Assembly: GCA_900618795.1 (NCBI GenBank)
Contig: UYJD01000008.1
Coordinates: 656,453-720,452 of the forward strand
Length of the DNA: 64,000 nucleotides
Reading direction: 5' to 3'
Origin: Cyanodermella asteris
Lineage: Eukaryota; Ascomycota; Lecanoromycetes; Ostropales; Stictidaceae
Below the pieces are notes generated by a model that made no database searches, was not told the DNA's origin, and was given only the letters and a program-made list of their open reading frames with translations. Below, piece by piece: positions 30,477 through 41,184 of the stretch (position 1 is its first letter; each line of letters starts with the position of its first letter). The position numbers and the translations under genes are program-made.

Positions 30477-33400
30477 ATGGACGTACCGATGGCTGATGCT
30501 ACTGACCAAGCTGCAATGGCAGCACAACCACTGCCGACAATTCTGATCAAGCCCGATCCTGGTGCTTCTCCGCCCATCATTGAAACCACTCCACCAGCAG
30601 AGCTGGACACACAAGCCTCGCCAGCGCCTATGCAATTCCCCGCAACGCCATATGCACACAAGCAAATCCCTGTGGTCGGCGATGACAGTGGAAGCAATGC
30701 TAACCAAGACGACGACGAGGATGACGGTGAAGAGACTGGCCCGCTTGGTTTCAACGGCAAACTCGTCAGTCCGAGCCTGTTAGAACTCATCTTACCATGG
30801 AAGGATAAAGTATATCAAAAATGGAAGGACACCGTTCGAGGGAAGCGCTTAGGAGTAGACACTCTGCCGGTTCATTACGTCTACGAACCCGAGTTCGCCG
30901 ATCTGGCCTCCAAGGCCGAGACGATCATCAAAGACGCCATCACGGTCCTCAGCGATTCCAAGTACACCGACAAAGATACCAGATGCTTGGTCGAAAAGCT
31001 GCGCCGTGCCCAAAAGTTCGAGAGTCCCGAGCCACTGGTAATTGGCATCAGGGGAAACACTGGCGCTGGCAAGTGTCCGCAGTCGATCTGTCTAAACACG
31101 AATCTGACAGTGTACAGGTAAAAGCTTTTTCGTGAACAATCTCCTGTCCGAGCCTGGCTTGTCGCTCAAGGTACTCCTCACCCTTTCCAAGTTGGTACCC
31201 GCTGACAATATACAGGGGTCACTTGCAGAAGCTTGCACGTATGTGCCATTTGTCTTCAAGCAGGCCAAGAGAGACCAGTCTTCAAAATTTCATGCCGAGG
31301 TCAGCTTTCTGGAACGCGATGACATGAAGGCCACCCTATGTGAATGGATAACCGCAATCCGCCCTGGCGACGATACCGCAGAAGGTCAAGCTGTCGAGAT
31401 AGACAAAGAAGTCAAGGAAGCTCAGGACTCCGTTCTTGACAACATGACGACTGTTTTTGGCTTTGAACCGGAGTGTAGCAACATGGAAAACGCACGAGCT
31501 TTTCTGAACCAATGCTTTTCTCGCCATCTCGACGATGAGGATATTATCAGGGCCATGTGGCCTTGGTTGGAAAGGATGGAAGAGCTGTTCAAGGTCAAGG
31601 AACGTCGCGCAGTCATTGAAGCCGAGACCACGGAGGATTTAAATGATCAACTGGTGAAATACACCAGAGCGCCACTCCAGTCCGCCCACAGTTCTGGAAT
31701 CACAGCGAAAGCTTCACCATGGCCTCTCGTCTCTCATGTGACGTATGTGCTAGCTCTCACCCTTCGGAGATCGTGCTGACTGCAGTACAGTGTGCACTTC
31801 AACAACGATTTGCTGAACAGGGGAGTTATCATCATTGATCTTCCTGGTATGTCGAACACGTTCTCATGCTAATGTATACTCACATGGATGTAGGCCTTGC
31901 CGATATGAATAGGGTTCGAACACGTTCGACGGAAAGACATCTTGGAGAGTGCAAGCGCGTGCTTGTTGTCGCCGAATATACCCGATTCGTGTCCAACACA
32001 GCTTCGAAAGTGCATGTGCAATCATCTGCTAATGCTGACAATAAGCTGGATGAAAACATTCTCGTCGTCACCAAGATCGGCGCTGGAATCGAAGAGGACT
32101 TGATCACAGTCGCCCCCGATGCAGCTGTTGTCCAGACAGTTCGTCAGCTAACACAGCTTCAGACAGCAATTTCGGATGAAGCCAGGAAATGGTCAGCGAG
32201 GCTCGAGAAGCCCAGAGTCAAGGCAGATGAACAGCTCCTCCTCTTTACAAACTTGAGAGCCGCCACCAATTGGGGGAAAGTCATTGATGGCATCTCACGG
32301 GATGTCAAGGTCGAGCATCGAATCGCGGATGCCGAGGCCAGCATGCGGGCTAATTGGAGGAACATGACAATGCCGCGCTTTCGACCGGTCTCAAACAAGG
32401 ATTATGAGGCGCATCTCAAAGGCTGGGAGAGTGATAAGGAGATGCCCATGTCTTTGGACAACACTGGTGTCAGTCGGCTGAGAGGTGAGCTATCCGGCTG
32501 GCCCACGGCAGGATACATTGAAAAGATGGAGTTTATGCTCGACCTTAATCTTGACCGGCAACTGATGCAGCTGGAGTATTTCGCGAGCATGTCGTCCTTG
32601 CAAATGGCCGACAAGGTAATGGAAATTCTCAAAAGTCCAAATTCTCGTCTGAAGGAGATCGTGAGGAGTCTGCGCCTCGGCGTCTCAGCTGATCTGTACG
32701 AAACTGTTCTACAGCACATTGACAACGACCGGAAAAAATGCACGCAGAACAGCCTCAAGAACATGGAGCGATACCTTGACGAGAATCTCACCCATTCCAA
32801 GACATTCAACAGTGTCATTCGCAATCGTGGCGTGAAGAAGACCAGGAAAGAGATTGACTATGACTGGAATGTGCTGATCCTTCAAGTGGTTCCCCCAATT
32901 CTGAAGCCCCGATTGATCGCTTTTCAGAAAGTCATACAGGCGAGAATCGTGGACTTTCTCGGGCAACTGATTGCTGAGGTTCTGGGAATGGAGCAGGAGA
33001 TCAACGGCAAGTGAACAGGATCTCAGATATTTAATGTGCTAACTAGGACACAGATCTCGTCATGGACTCGGTCGAAGGGCTGACTCACCTCAAGAATGGG
33101 TTGAAGACGCTGAAGAAAGATCTGGAGCACGAGAATAAGACCACTTCCAAGGATATGGATGCAATCATCGCAAATGTGGTGGAAATAACTTGCAGAAATC
33201 ATTCGGAATCGCCAGTCCTGGAGGAGCTAAACAAAGTCTACAACGATGCAATAAGTATGCGCTGCAAGAACGTCATCAAGGCTCGTCGCCAGCTCCTGGA
33301 CGAAGCAGTGAGAGATGGAGACTTGTTCCAAAGCATGGGGCCGCGTATAATTGAGCTCACCAAGAAGAGTTCATCGATTTGGTCACAGTCGGTTGGGAAG

Positions 33401-33634
33401 CGCATCGCCAAACTTTTCCACGATCTCAAAGTCAACGTCGAAACCAATCTGATCAGACCCAAGGAACCGCCACCTCCAGCTCTGATTGCCTTGAAGAAAC
33501 GCGTGAAGGATGAGGCTGCCGCCGGAAGACAGCAGCAGCAGGAACTGAAGGCTAGATTCCGCGCGCTTCAGGGCAGCCGTGATGAACCCCATCCTGCAAA
33601 GATGGCGAAGTGTGAGCCCAAACATGAAGCGTAA
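30477..33634 (+). CDS. Dynamin-like large GTPase (SLIP-GC-like)
   Basis: Six exons, 30477–31068, 31118–31170, 31216–31742, 31791–31846, 31894–33006 and 33054–33634, give 973 residues. The P-loop GNTGAGKS is at 193–200; G3 is IIIDLPG, and a VVTKIG segment is the likely G4. The order P-loop, DLPG, TK and then a long helical stalk region resembles nuclear GTPase SLIP-GC and other fungal dynamin-like proteins. Residues 1–90 are acidic and disordered, and the C-terminus is basic (KRVKDEAAAGR, polyQ). Introns are 49, 45, 48, 47 and 47 nt. Two need GC donors: G|GCAAGT at 31069, which splits the P-loop, and G|GCAAGT at 33007. The function is unknown; a membrane or nuclear role cannot be separated by sequence. 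Confidence 0.88.
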
Positions 33635-34517
33635 AGATGGTGCATCTCATCGATGAGACGAATCTGGACGAGGCCTGAAATGTCGACGGCGCTGGTCGCC
33701 AATGCCGGGATGGAAACCTGCGCTGACTGCGTCAGGTTGCAATGAATGTGGAATCATGGCTAATGATATGTATTCTTTGTTAGTTGTCTGACTAGACAGA
33801 ACATGTACATCGAGGTTATAGTAAAATGGGATATAACCATGATCCGATGGTCGCTCTGCTCTATTGCGCCAACGACGCAAAGCTATATGCCTTTGGGCCA
33901 CGCCAGGCATTCTTTATCCAGCGACCGACTTTCGAAGGCCATAGGGATGTCCACAGCAATCGACATGTCAAGAAAGAGGACGATGGGTACGATCGTGCCT
34001 AAAGAAGTGCACACTACGCAGGTATATGCAATCACCAGCTACGCTGGCGTTTTGGGGCACAGATCGCGCTGTCAATTAATGTACGGATCCTGAACAAGGC
34101 AGCGAGTCTTGATAGCGAGTCGGCTTGAACGCCGATTTTGATAATCGCGGACTCAACACAGCAACGCAACGGTGCTTGCATATTTGCCGGACTGCGTGTA
34201 AAAGCGAGAAGCCGCATTAAAAAGCGGACAGTTGCACAAAGCTGAAAGACCGGGACGTGGCGGCGGAGGTTCAGATCTCGTAAGTCTGAGTAACAAGCAC
34301 ATGATTGGCCCGTCGAATCTCTCTCCTCAAACGCTTTGATGATTGGCCGAAAAGAGCGAATCCTCGAGGCTCCGCAGCTGACAGCACGCCCAAGTCCTTT
34401 TCTGGCCCTCTGAGTAATTCCTGACAAGTTTTCCCTCAAAGCGACTTCATAAGTCTCTGTCATGCTCAGCTTTGTCATGGACCACACATCGTGTTCCCGG
34501 AGCTGAAGGGCAATATC
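33635..34517. other. Intergenic, nothing recognisable
   Basis: Contains the 3' flank of the GTPase gene and the promoter of the dioxygenase gene. A 206-codon minus-strand frame (34032–34652) overlaps the dioxygenase leader and looks like a shadow. Confidence 0.4.
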
Positions 34518-35537
34518 ATGCCTGTGGCCGCCCGACGGCCCCTCTCCAGCTCTCTCATTGCTCTCGTACTCATCCCCATCCTGGCTTTTGTATCCCTCTA
34601 CTTTAACGCAAGTCTGCGAATTGCATCTTCGCAAGCCTTCATCTTTGCCCAATCTGCCCTCCCTCGCTCCATCCCATCTCTGACTTCATTCTTCTCGACC
34701 ACATCTCACACCATGCCTCGCGGCCCCGTCATCGCCCTATCCCACGGCGGCGGGCCGATGCCTCTTCTGGACGACCCAAGCCACAAAGACATGATCTCCT
34801 CAATGCGCAACCGCGTCCCCAAGATCCTAAAACTAAACACCCCGGACGCCCCGCGCGCAATCGTCCTCGTGACCGCGCACTGGTCCGAAGCCAACCCGAC
34901 AATCTCCTCCGGTTCAAAACACAAACTCCTCTACGACTACTACGGGTTTCCCAAAGAGACCTACAACCTGACCTACGACGCGCCGGGTTCACCTGAGATC
35001 GCAGCCGAGATCGATAGCGTCTTCAAAGCAGAGGGACTAAAACCCGAGAAGGATGCGTTCCGAGGTTGGGACCACGGTGTCTTTGTGCCGATGTTACTTA
35101 TCAACCCCGAAGCGAATGTTCACGTGGTGCAAGTTTCTGTTCTCGAGAATGAATCTCCGGAACAGCACTTTGCAATGGGTCGTGCGCTCTCGAAGTTGCG
35201 GGATCAGAATATCGCCATCGTCGGCAGCGGGTTCGCGAGCATCCATAACTTGCGAGTCATGTTCGACGGCACCATGAGTGCGCCGGCGTTCTTGGGCAAG
35301 AACAGGCAGTATAGCAAGGAGATCGAAGATGCACTGGCGGAGGAGAAGCTGGAGGAGAGGCAGCGGAAGATTGCCGGGTGGAGGAAGTTTACGGGGACGT
35401 ATGAGATGCACCCCAGGGATCATGCAGAACACTTCATGCCGTTGTTGGTTTGTGCGGCGGCCGGTGGGGATGGGAAGGTGAAGATGTATGCTGATGATTT
35501 TATGGGTTTGAAAGTTTGGAGTTATTATTGGGAGTAG
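34518..35537 (+). CDS. LigB-type extradiol dioxygenase (4,5-DOPA dioxygenase-like)
   Basis: Intronless, 339 residues from the ATG at 34518. The core resembles DODA-type class III ring-cleaving dioxygenases: VIALSHGGGPMPLL, VLVTAHWSE, GWDHGVFVPMLLI and HPRDHAEHFMPLLV. The His in SHGGG, the His in TAHW, and HxxxH near the C-terminus are the expected metal and substrate ligands. These enzymes open catechol rings such as DOPA or related phenolics, and fungal members commonly lack a defined substrate. The first 65 residues are extra: a basic start, one hydrophobic segment (LIALVLIPILAFVSLYF) and a Ser-rich stretch. An internal ATG at 34713 (MPRGPVI) starts exactly where ordinary DODA begins, so a membrane-anchored and a soluble form may both exist. 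Confidence 0.9.
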   Translation: MPVAARRPLSSSLIALVLIPILAFVSLYFNASLRIASSQAFIFAQSALPRSIPSLTSFFSTTSHTMPRGPVIALSHGGGPMPLLDDPSHKDMISSMRNRVPKILKLNTPDAPRAIVLVTAHWSEANPTISSGSKHKLLYDYYGFPKETYNLTYDAPGSPEIAAEIDSVFKAEGLKPEKDAFRGWDHGVFVPMLLINPEANVHVVQVSVLENESPEQHFAMGRALSKLRDQNIAIVGSGFASIHNLRVMFDGTMSAPAFLGKNRQYSKEIEDALAEEKLEERQRKIAGWRKFTGTYEMHPRDHAEHFMPLLVCAAAGGDGKVKMYADDFMGLKVWSYYWE

Positions 35538-35846
35538 GATATTGAATGAAGTGTTTGGCAACGACGTCCGTTGGTGAATTTGAGTGCAGCCTTATCATCG
35601 CTCTGTCCCCGGTATAGAAATGTAATCACAGACGCAACATCTCAAACACATAGCATCGAACAAGTGTAAGTATTTCTATCCACTCGCGCCGAAAGCATCG
35701 TTAAACTCTCGACCGCCACAGCGAATCGGCGGGGTCTTGGCATGATGACACCTGACCACCGCTCTCAATATCCCATCACCTTCTCAGCACATTTCACATT
35801 TCCACCATCCTCTCGCCGTCCCAACCAGGACGCACCACACTCCACC

Positions 35847-36415
35847 ATGTTCTGCCTCCGAAGCTGGTTACCCCTCCTCCTAATCCCCTGCAACGCGCCA
35901 CCCGCCTTCACACTAACCTTCTTCTTCCTCAACTTCCTCGCGAACCGGTACAATTTCACAATCCCAATCCCTCGACAAACCCCCCATACCACCCCCCCTT
36001 TGCTAATTTCACTTTCCAGACCCTGCCTATACTGCTCCCTCCTCCTCGTAACCCTCTTCGCAACCTCCACCTACTGGGCGCCCGCGCCCTTTCTCGATTT
36101 AACGGGGGACTGGTTCGTCGCACCTCTGCTCGCGAAGCAGCAGCAGCAAAACCAAACGTATAGCAATAACCACTCGCAACATCACAACAACAATACCAAA
36201 GCAATAATGAACCGCTCGCGTTCGTGATGGAGGTCGTGGGAGCTACGGCGTCGGCGTTTGGCAATGCGGCGATGCGGCAAGTCAAGACGGCGGTGTCGAA
36301 TACGACGGGCCTACAGCAGCGCGCCGGGTGGATATCGGCCGGGTTCAATTGGTTGAGGGCGCTGAGTAGTAAGGAGATACGGATACCGTGCGTGGATGTC
36401 GCGATACGGTTATGA
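35847..36415 (+). CDS. Small membrane protein, unknown family
   Basis: Three exons (35847–35947, 36020–36157, 36202–36415) give 150 residues. The start has a good context (CCACCATG). Two hydrophobic stretches (residues about 6–30 and 36–55) suggest two transmembrane segments or a signal plus one segment, followed by a glutamine run and a C-terminal helix (VVGATASAFGNAAMRQVK) ending AGFNWLRALSSKEIRIPC. The first intron (72 nt, branch GCTAAT, acceptor TTTCCAG) and second intron (44 nt, GTATAG…AAAG) bring the frames into phase, but the second is short and less certain. I do not recognise the family. Confidence 0.55.
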
Positions 36416-37204
36416 GGGATGTTGTATGGTATGGCATTGCGTTTATGAGAATTACGAACCGGGGAGAGGAGCCGGGAATGACGACTAATTTTTTTCTCCC
36501 TTGGGACGTGTAAGATTATTTATTGGAGTGGGGAGGATGGGAGTAATTGGCATGAACGAGTCGCCGCAACGGTTTGGGGGAGATCCATCTTGCTTAGTTG
36601 TGAGATGGTTTCTGAACTTGAACCCGTCGATGAATGCATTGACCGAATCAACAGTCATATACTTGGATTGTGAGCTGGAATTGCAAGCAAAGATGGCACG
36701 TGCGTGTATACCAACACCACTCCAGATATGTAGGCCGAGGTATTGCCCTGAAAAGCAATTACTGGCATTGGGAAGCTTTGAGGGATACGCTGTTGAAATT
36801 TGCCTACAACGGCCGGGCTTGGCTTTTCTCAGGCATTTTTCTGTCGTCTACGTCGAGTCATGAGGCCATGACAAAGTCTCACCGAGGTACAGGCGATATA
36901 TATTGGTTCAGGGAGATCTAGAAGCACAGGTAGATTATAAAATGGATGCTGTATCGCTTTGAATTATGAACTAGAAGATCCTATATTCTCCAGTGCCGCC
37001 CTGTATACCCAACTTTACTGCAGCTCAGTACCACACACAGTAGGCCTCCATCGTATCTTAGAACCTTTCCCCCTCTCGTCGTGCCTTTGCGTTGTTCAGC
37101 GCAAGCATTCAACCTCACAGCTCAAGATCCTGCCTCCAAAAGGCCTGATAAAGTCGTTTCGACATGGCATAGTTATCGGTGCCCTGGGGTCTGATCAATA
37201 GAGC
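36416..37204. other. Intergenic, nothing recognisable
   Basis: Short frames only, AT-richer than neighbours. No repeat or domain. Confidence 0.4.
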
Positions 37205-38194
37205 TTAGACCATTGAGTGATCTGGTTGAGAAGAGCTCGATTCAGACGTTTTGTCGGCTCGAAAGCCCAGCGCTGGCCTTTCCCGATTCCCTTGACGCGC
37301 GGGAACCTCTCCAGTTTTCTCAGGGTGGCTGTTTCCTCCCGTCAGCATCGGTCTGTCCGTGTCCGCAAAAAGATCCGGTACTCTCGCCTGCTTGCGAGGC
37401 TGCAGAGGCACGCCTTCGACCCAGTACATGTACAGCGGAGTCAAGGTCGCCAGACTACCACATATCATGACAAGGCTCAGTTCCAGAAAGCTGGCGAGAC
37501 CATTGGCGTCGGCGAGGTACGGCTTGTAGGGCGCGATCGCACGAATCAGGGTGAAAACGACCGCAACCCAGCCAAGTCCCACCAGGAGGCCGAGGACAAC
37601 TTTCCGGGCCGCGCTCACCTTCAGCTTCGAGATTACCACAATCGGAATCGTGCTGTATGCAAAGTCGATGAACATGCTGTAAAAGTTCCACAGCTGTGCA
37701 AAGCCGAAGCTCCATCTGTATTCGAAGCAGCCGGTGATGACTGGGGCGGCCAGTACTTGGGGCGAACAAACTGAGTAGAAGGCCGAGATTAGCCGAAACC
37801 AGGTGACGATCAACCAGCCGGCTAGAGTAATTCCGATGAACCAGCGAAGCCTTTTCATTGAAGGGCTCAGCAGCCGAAGAAGGAAGCAGCTAATGCTGCA
37901 CTTGGACAAGAGAAAAGCCATGTACCCGCAGATAGAGCTCATTGAGGACTTGGTCCAATATTGCGCACGTTCCCATGAGTTTGTCGGTCTCCTAGAGTAG
38001 TTGGCCTGAACGAGTGCTGCAAAGGAGACTGCCCACGCTGCAGCGATCAACATGAGATAGTCGTCAAGGCCGAGGGCGCGGGTTTTGTATCTTATGTAGA
38101 TTCGTGTTCCCACGACCAGGACAGCCACAAGGGTTGGTGTCCATGCAATAGCTGAGGCACCACTAAAAGTCGGCCATGGTTCAGAGACAGACAT
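37205..38194 (-). CDS. Pth11-like integral membrane protein (rhodopsin-domain fungal family)
   Basis: Intronless, 329 residues, about seven transmembrane segments. The sequence shows the fungal-specific 'rhodopsin domain' pattern: an early R-x-Y-x-R (RIYIRYKTRALGLDDYLML) and the conserved LDD in the first loop, a long loop with cysteines, a seventh helix and a polar C-terminal tail of about 70 residues. Pth11-like proteins are proposed G-protein-coupled receptors for surface sensing in pathogens; most members have no known ligand. The extracellular N-terminus is short, and there is no CFEM domain. A second member lies at 62209–63454. Confidence 0.85.
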   Translation of the reverse strand: MSVSEPWPTFSGASAIAWTPTLVAVLVVGTRIYIRYKTRALGLDDYLMLIAAAWAVSFAALVQANYSRRPTNSWERAQYWTKSSMSSICGYMAFLLSKCSISCFLLRLLSPSMKRLRWFIGITLAGWLIVTWFRLISAFYSVCSPQVLAAPVITGCFEYRWSFGFAQLWNFYSMFIDFAYSTIPIVVISKLKVSAARKVVLGLLVGLGWVAVVFTLIRAIAPYKPYLADANGLASFLELSLVMICGSLATLTPLYMYWVEGVPLQPRKQARVPDLFADTDRPMLTGGNSHPEKTGEVPARQGNRERPALGFRADKTSESSSSQPDHSMV

Positions 38195-39496
38195 TGCGAA
38201 GGTTTTCGATTGACTTGCAGGATACAGACCGTAGTGCGGAGGATATTTCGGAAGCCTTTATCTTGACTCGTGAACCGATACGTTGAGCTAGTACGGTATC
38301 CAGGATAAGAATAAGCATTGACTTTCAAAGGGAAATAAGAACCGTCTTTATACTGAATCAGTTCCCGGATAGCCTCCTCTTTTCCCAGACATAGCGGTCT
38401 GATCATCGACAACCGCTGAAGTCGGTGCGCGCAGTACGCTAATGTAGTGCCACTCAGCTGCTCGGGTGCCATCTGCACAGATTCACGAAAGGTGGCCTCA
38501 GGTGATCGTAGGATCGAGGGCCAGGACCGACCCATGACGACCTGTCAAAGCTGTAGACCACTCAAGTGATAGTGTGAGTGCATGTGAGTCACCAAGCGGC
38601 CGGCCTCGAACAGCCCGGATCAACAAGTACGCAAGTGATCAAGGAGGCTGCAGAAAAGGCTGGACGAATACGAGGCTTACATAAGGAGACAGCAGTTCAA
38701 GGGAGGAGGCCGGCGCCCTGCGTAAACACGATGGACGAAGGTGAAATGAGATGACCTTCTACACGGCCCGAAGACGTCATCGCCATGTCTTACTTCCCAC
38801 GTTCATATTACCTTGACATGGGAGGCTAATAGTGAGCTTCCTTATCTGCACGACTACCTGCAAAAAGGTGGGAAAATGCGGAGGTATTATCCCGCCACAA
38901 GCAGCAACATCCTTTGAGCAAGCGATCCTGGCGTAAGGCGCTCGCCCTTGTGTCCTGTTGTGCGGCCATGTAACGCTGAGGCCGTGTCTGTAAAGGCCCT
39001 TTCAGCTGCGCCATTCAGCTCTGGGTGAAACGCAGCGATCGACAGAATCCTGGCTCTCGTCCTCTTTCCTCGCAGCATGTCTCGCGGTTAATCAAGAGTG
39101 GAATTCCCAGAAACGACAGATATGGCGAGGACAGTAACGCGTAGTGCATGCACTGACGTAAGCAGGCGAGATATTGAGGACCGATCTGAGAGCAGGATGC
39201 GCATAGGTTTGTCATCTGCGGACCTCAAGGGAACGTCAATCGGGCTGTGATGTGCTCTAACCACGATGCCATACTGGATCGAGCTGAGACTGTTCACAGG
39301 CGGCCATATATCCCTCATAGCCCGAGGGTCTGAAAGGTATCAAGTAGTGCAGCTGACCATCGGATGGGATCGATAAAGTCCCCGGTTCTTCCGAACTATA
39401 ATGCTTGCATGTCAGTTTCCTAGGACAACTTCGCGAGGCACCTACTAGTTCTCCTTTGGACCTTCTTAGGCGTGGCTGCACAACATCTTCAGTACC
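38195..39496. other. Gene-poor region with transposon remnant
   Basis: No host gene is supported. A Ty1/copia integrase fossil is described separately. The remaining sequence has only short frames. Confidence 0.4.
38880..39085 (-). mobile_element. Fossil Ty1/copia-type integrase fragment
   Basis: A minus-strand stretch encodes AAFHPELNGAAERAFTDT, close to the copia integrase core end (…P-x-x-N-G-x-A-E-R…). Only this part is recognisable; no LTR, protease or reverse transcriptase could be made out in the surrounding 2.5 kb. The element is broken and old. Family assignment rests on one short motif. Confidence 0.4.
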
Positions 39497-39721
39497 ATGT
39501 ATCTTCACTTTTCCCTTTTTCTGCTTGCCGCAGCAACGGTTGCCGCGCTTCCGGTTCTTGTACGCATGATCCCAGATGGCGCTTTGAGCATAGTGCCAAG
39601 TGACCCGGAGCTGGGATCACCTGCCAAAGTTCGAGCACAAGGACGCCAGCATGCCAGTATCGTTGTTGCGAGGAAGGCACAGGATGTCGGATCGGGGGGA
39701 GGCCCCACTCCTGGAAGCTAG
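39497..39721 (+). CDS. Possible small secreted protein
   Basis: A 74-residue frame starts MYLHFSLFLLAAATVAALP, a clear signal-peptide shape (hydrophobic run of about 14, likely cut after Ala-Leu-Pro or nearby). The mature part (about 55 residues) has no cysteine and is rich in Ala, Pro and Gly, ending GGGPTPGS. There is no intron or domain. It lies in gene-poor DNA, as do many effector candidates, but the frame is short and could be chance. Confidence 0.35.
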   Translation: MYLHFSLFLLAAATVAALPVLVRMIPDGALSIVPSDPELGSPAKVRAQGRQHASIVVARKAQDVGSGGGPTPGS

Positions 39722-41184
39722 AGCCGAGTTATGGCACGCCTGAGTATTGTTGCCACGTAGACAATAACATCAACTGCTGACCTATACAGTGCCTATTTGA
39801 GCAGTCCCCTCATCCTTCGGCTTCAAGGGCGAACGACTAGACGAGGGCCCTGTTGGCAAGACAGATCGCAGGGGCGTTCTTGCGAATCTGTTAGGGAGAG
39901 TCCGGCGCGAAAGTGAGAGTCGGAGCTTAGAGGGTGTGGCTGTAGTATATCGGAAATGTTTGTGATTTCTTGCCGCTTTCGCTGTCTTTACCTCAGACAC
40001 AACATCTCGATATTCCGGCTTAAAACCGGCGAGGTGTAGTTCGTAATCAAGTCGGGTTTAAAATCGCGCGATGTCAGTGAGTGTTGCTTCGGACCTCTTG
40101 AAATGCCCTCATCGCTCAGAATGGTCTCTCATAGTCTTGTGTTCCGCGTTTCGCAGTCTACCGGCCAATATATTGCCCTGAGGTAGAAGTATCCAAGCCA
40201 AAGGTCATGCGTCGTAGTAGATGAGGGAGCATGGGGGCCATAACTGCTCAAAATCCACCATTGGAAAAGAGTCCCTGCTAGCCACCAGGGGAGGCAGCCA
40301 ACCCGATACACATTGGAGTCTGACCATACATTTCTGCTTGACTCAGAATCTCCCCAGACAATAACGCGTTATGATAGAAGTACCGTCGAAGCCAACTCTC
40401 GTGAAAGTCGCCATTGTCGAAGCATCGACTCATAGATTTCTCCACGCCTTCCAGCCCCATGCTGCCACGAGATGTCACTGTCTGTCCACGTTCTGGTCGA
40501 GAACCGCGTCTGCCTTAGAATGTGTTCGCTTCAGTCCTAAATCTGGATTGACTACCAACATTTTGACGCCGTATAGCTGTCGCTGTCGTTAATTCAATGT
40601 CGTCGATTCTGTAGGGCTCACCGACCCATCGTTCAGCCCATGAGCTGTTGATGCGGCTACCGTCACAAGTGGAATTCAATGTTCCTCTCAAGGTGATCAG
40701 TGACCTGTTCACAAAAGTAGGTAGTGATGTATCGAAGCAACGACTTCAGCAAATCCACCTTCGCAGACCCGTGGGTTTCATGTCACATCAAAGGCGAGAT
40801 CTCGGCTGTTCGGTCCTTTGTCGCGCAGTCGCCATTTTTCAAAGACAACCACCTGTAAGAGCCATGTTTCCCAAGAGACTGCAATCATCGGTCGCTGGCA
40901 TAAGATCAGCTTCGCTGATTGCAGTCTGTTGCCAGACACACGTGCTTGTCATCGCCTCATGACCAGTCAGGCGAGTACTGGCTGAGGTACCGTCTTTCGA
41001 GCGGCACTTTTGCCTCCAGAGACCAAAGTCAACCTTCGAGCATCTAGCAGACCAGCCTTTGGTGCAAAGAGAAACAGACAGAGATCAAGACTGTTGTGGG
41101 TTATGAAAAGAAGAGATCAAGTCGATTCGCAGTTGGATCAGGTGTTTTGTCGCTAAACGGCCACGCAAAGTGCGCTCGATCGCG
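39722..41184. other. Intergenic, nothing recognisable
   Basis: No open frame exceeds about 105 codons and none shows a domain. Some of it may be degraded transposon sequence, but nothing can be identified. Confidence 0.35.

Noticed and set aside
34032-34652. 206-codon minus-strand frame
   Set aside because: Overlaps the dioxygenase leader; no recognisable domain.
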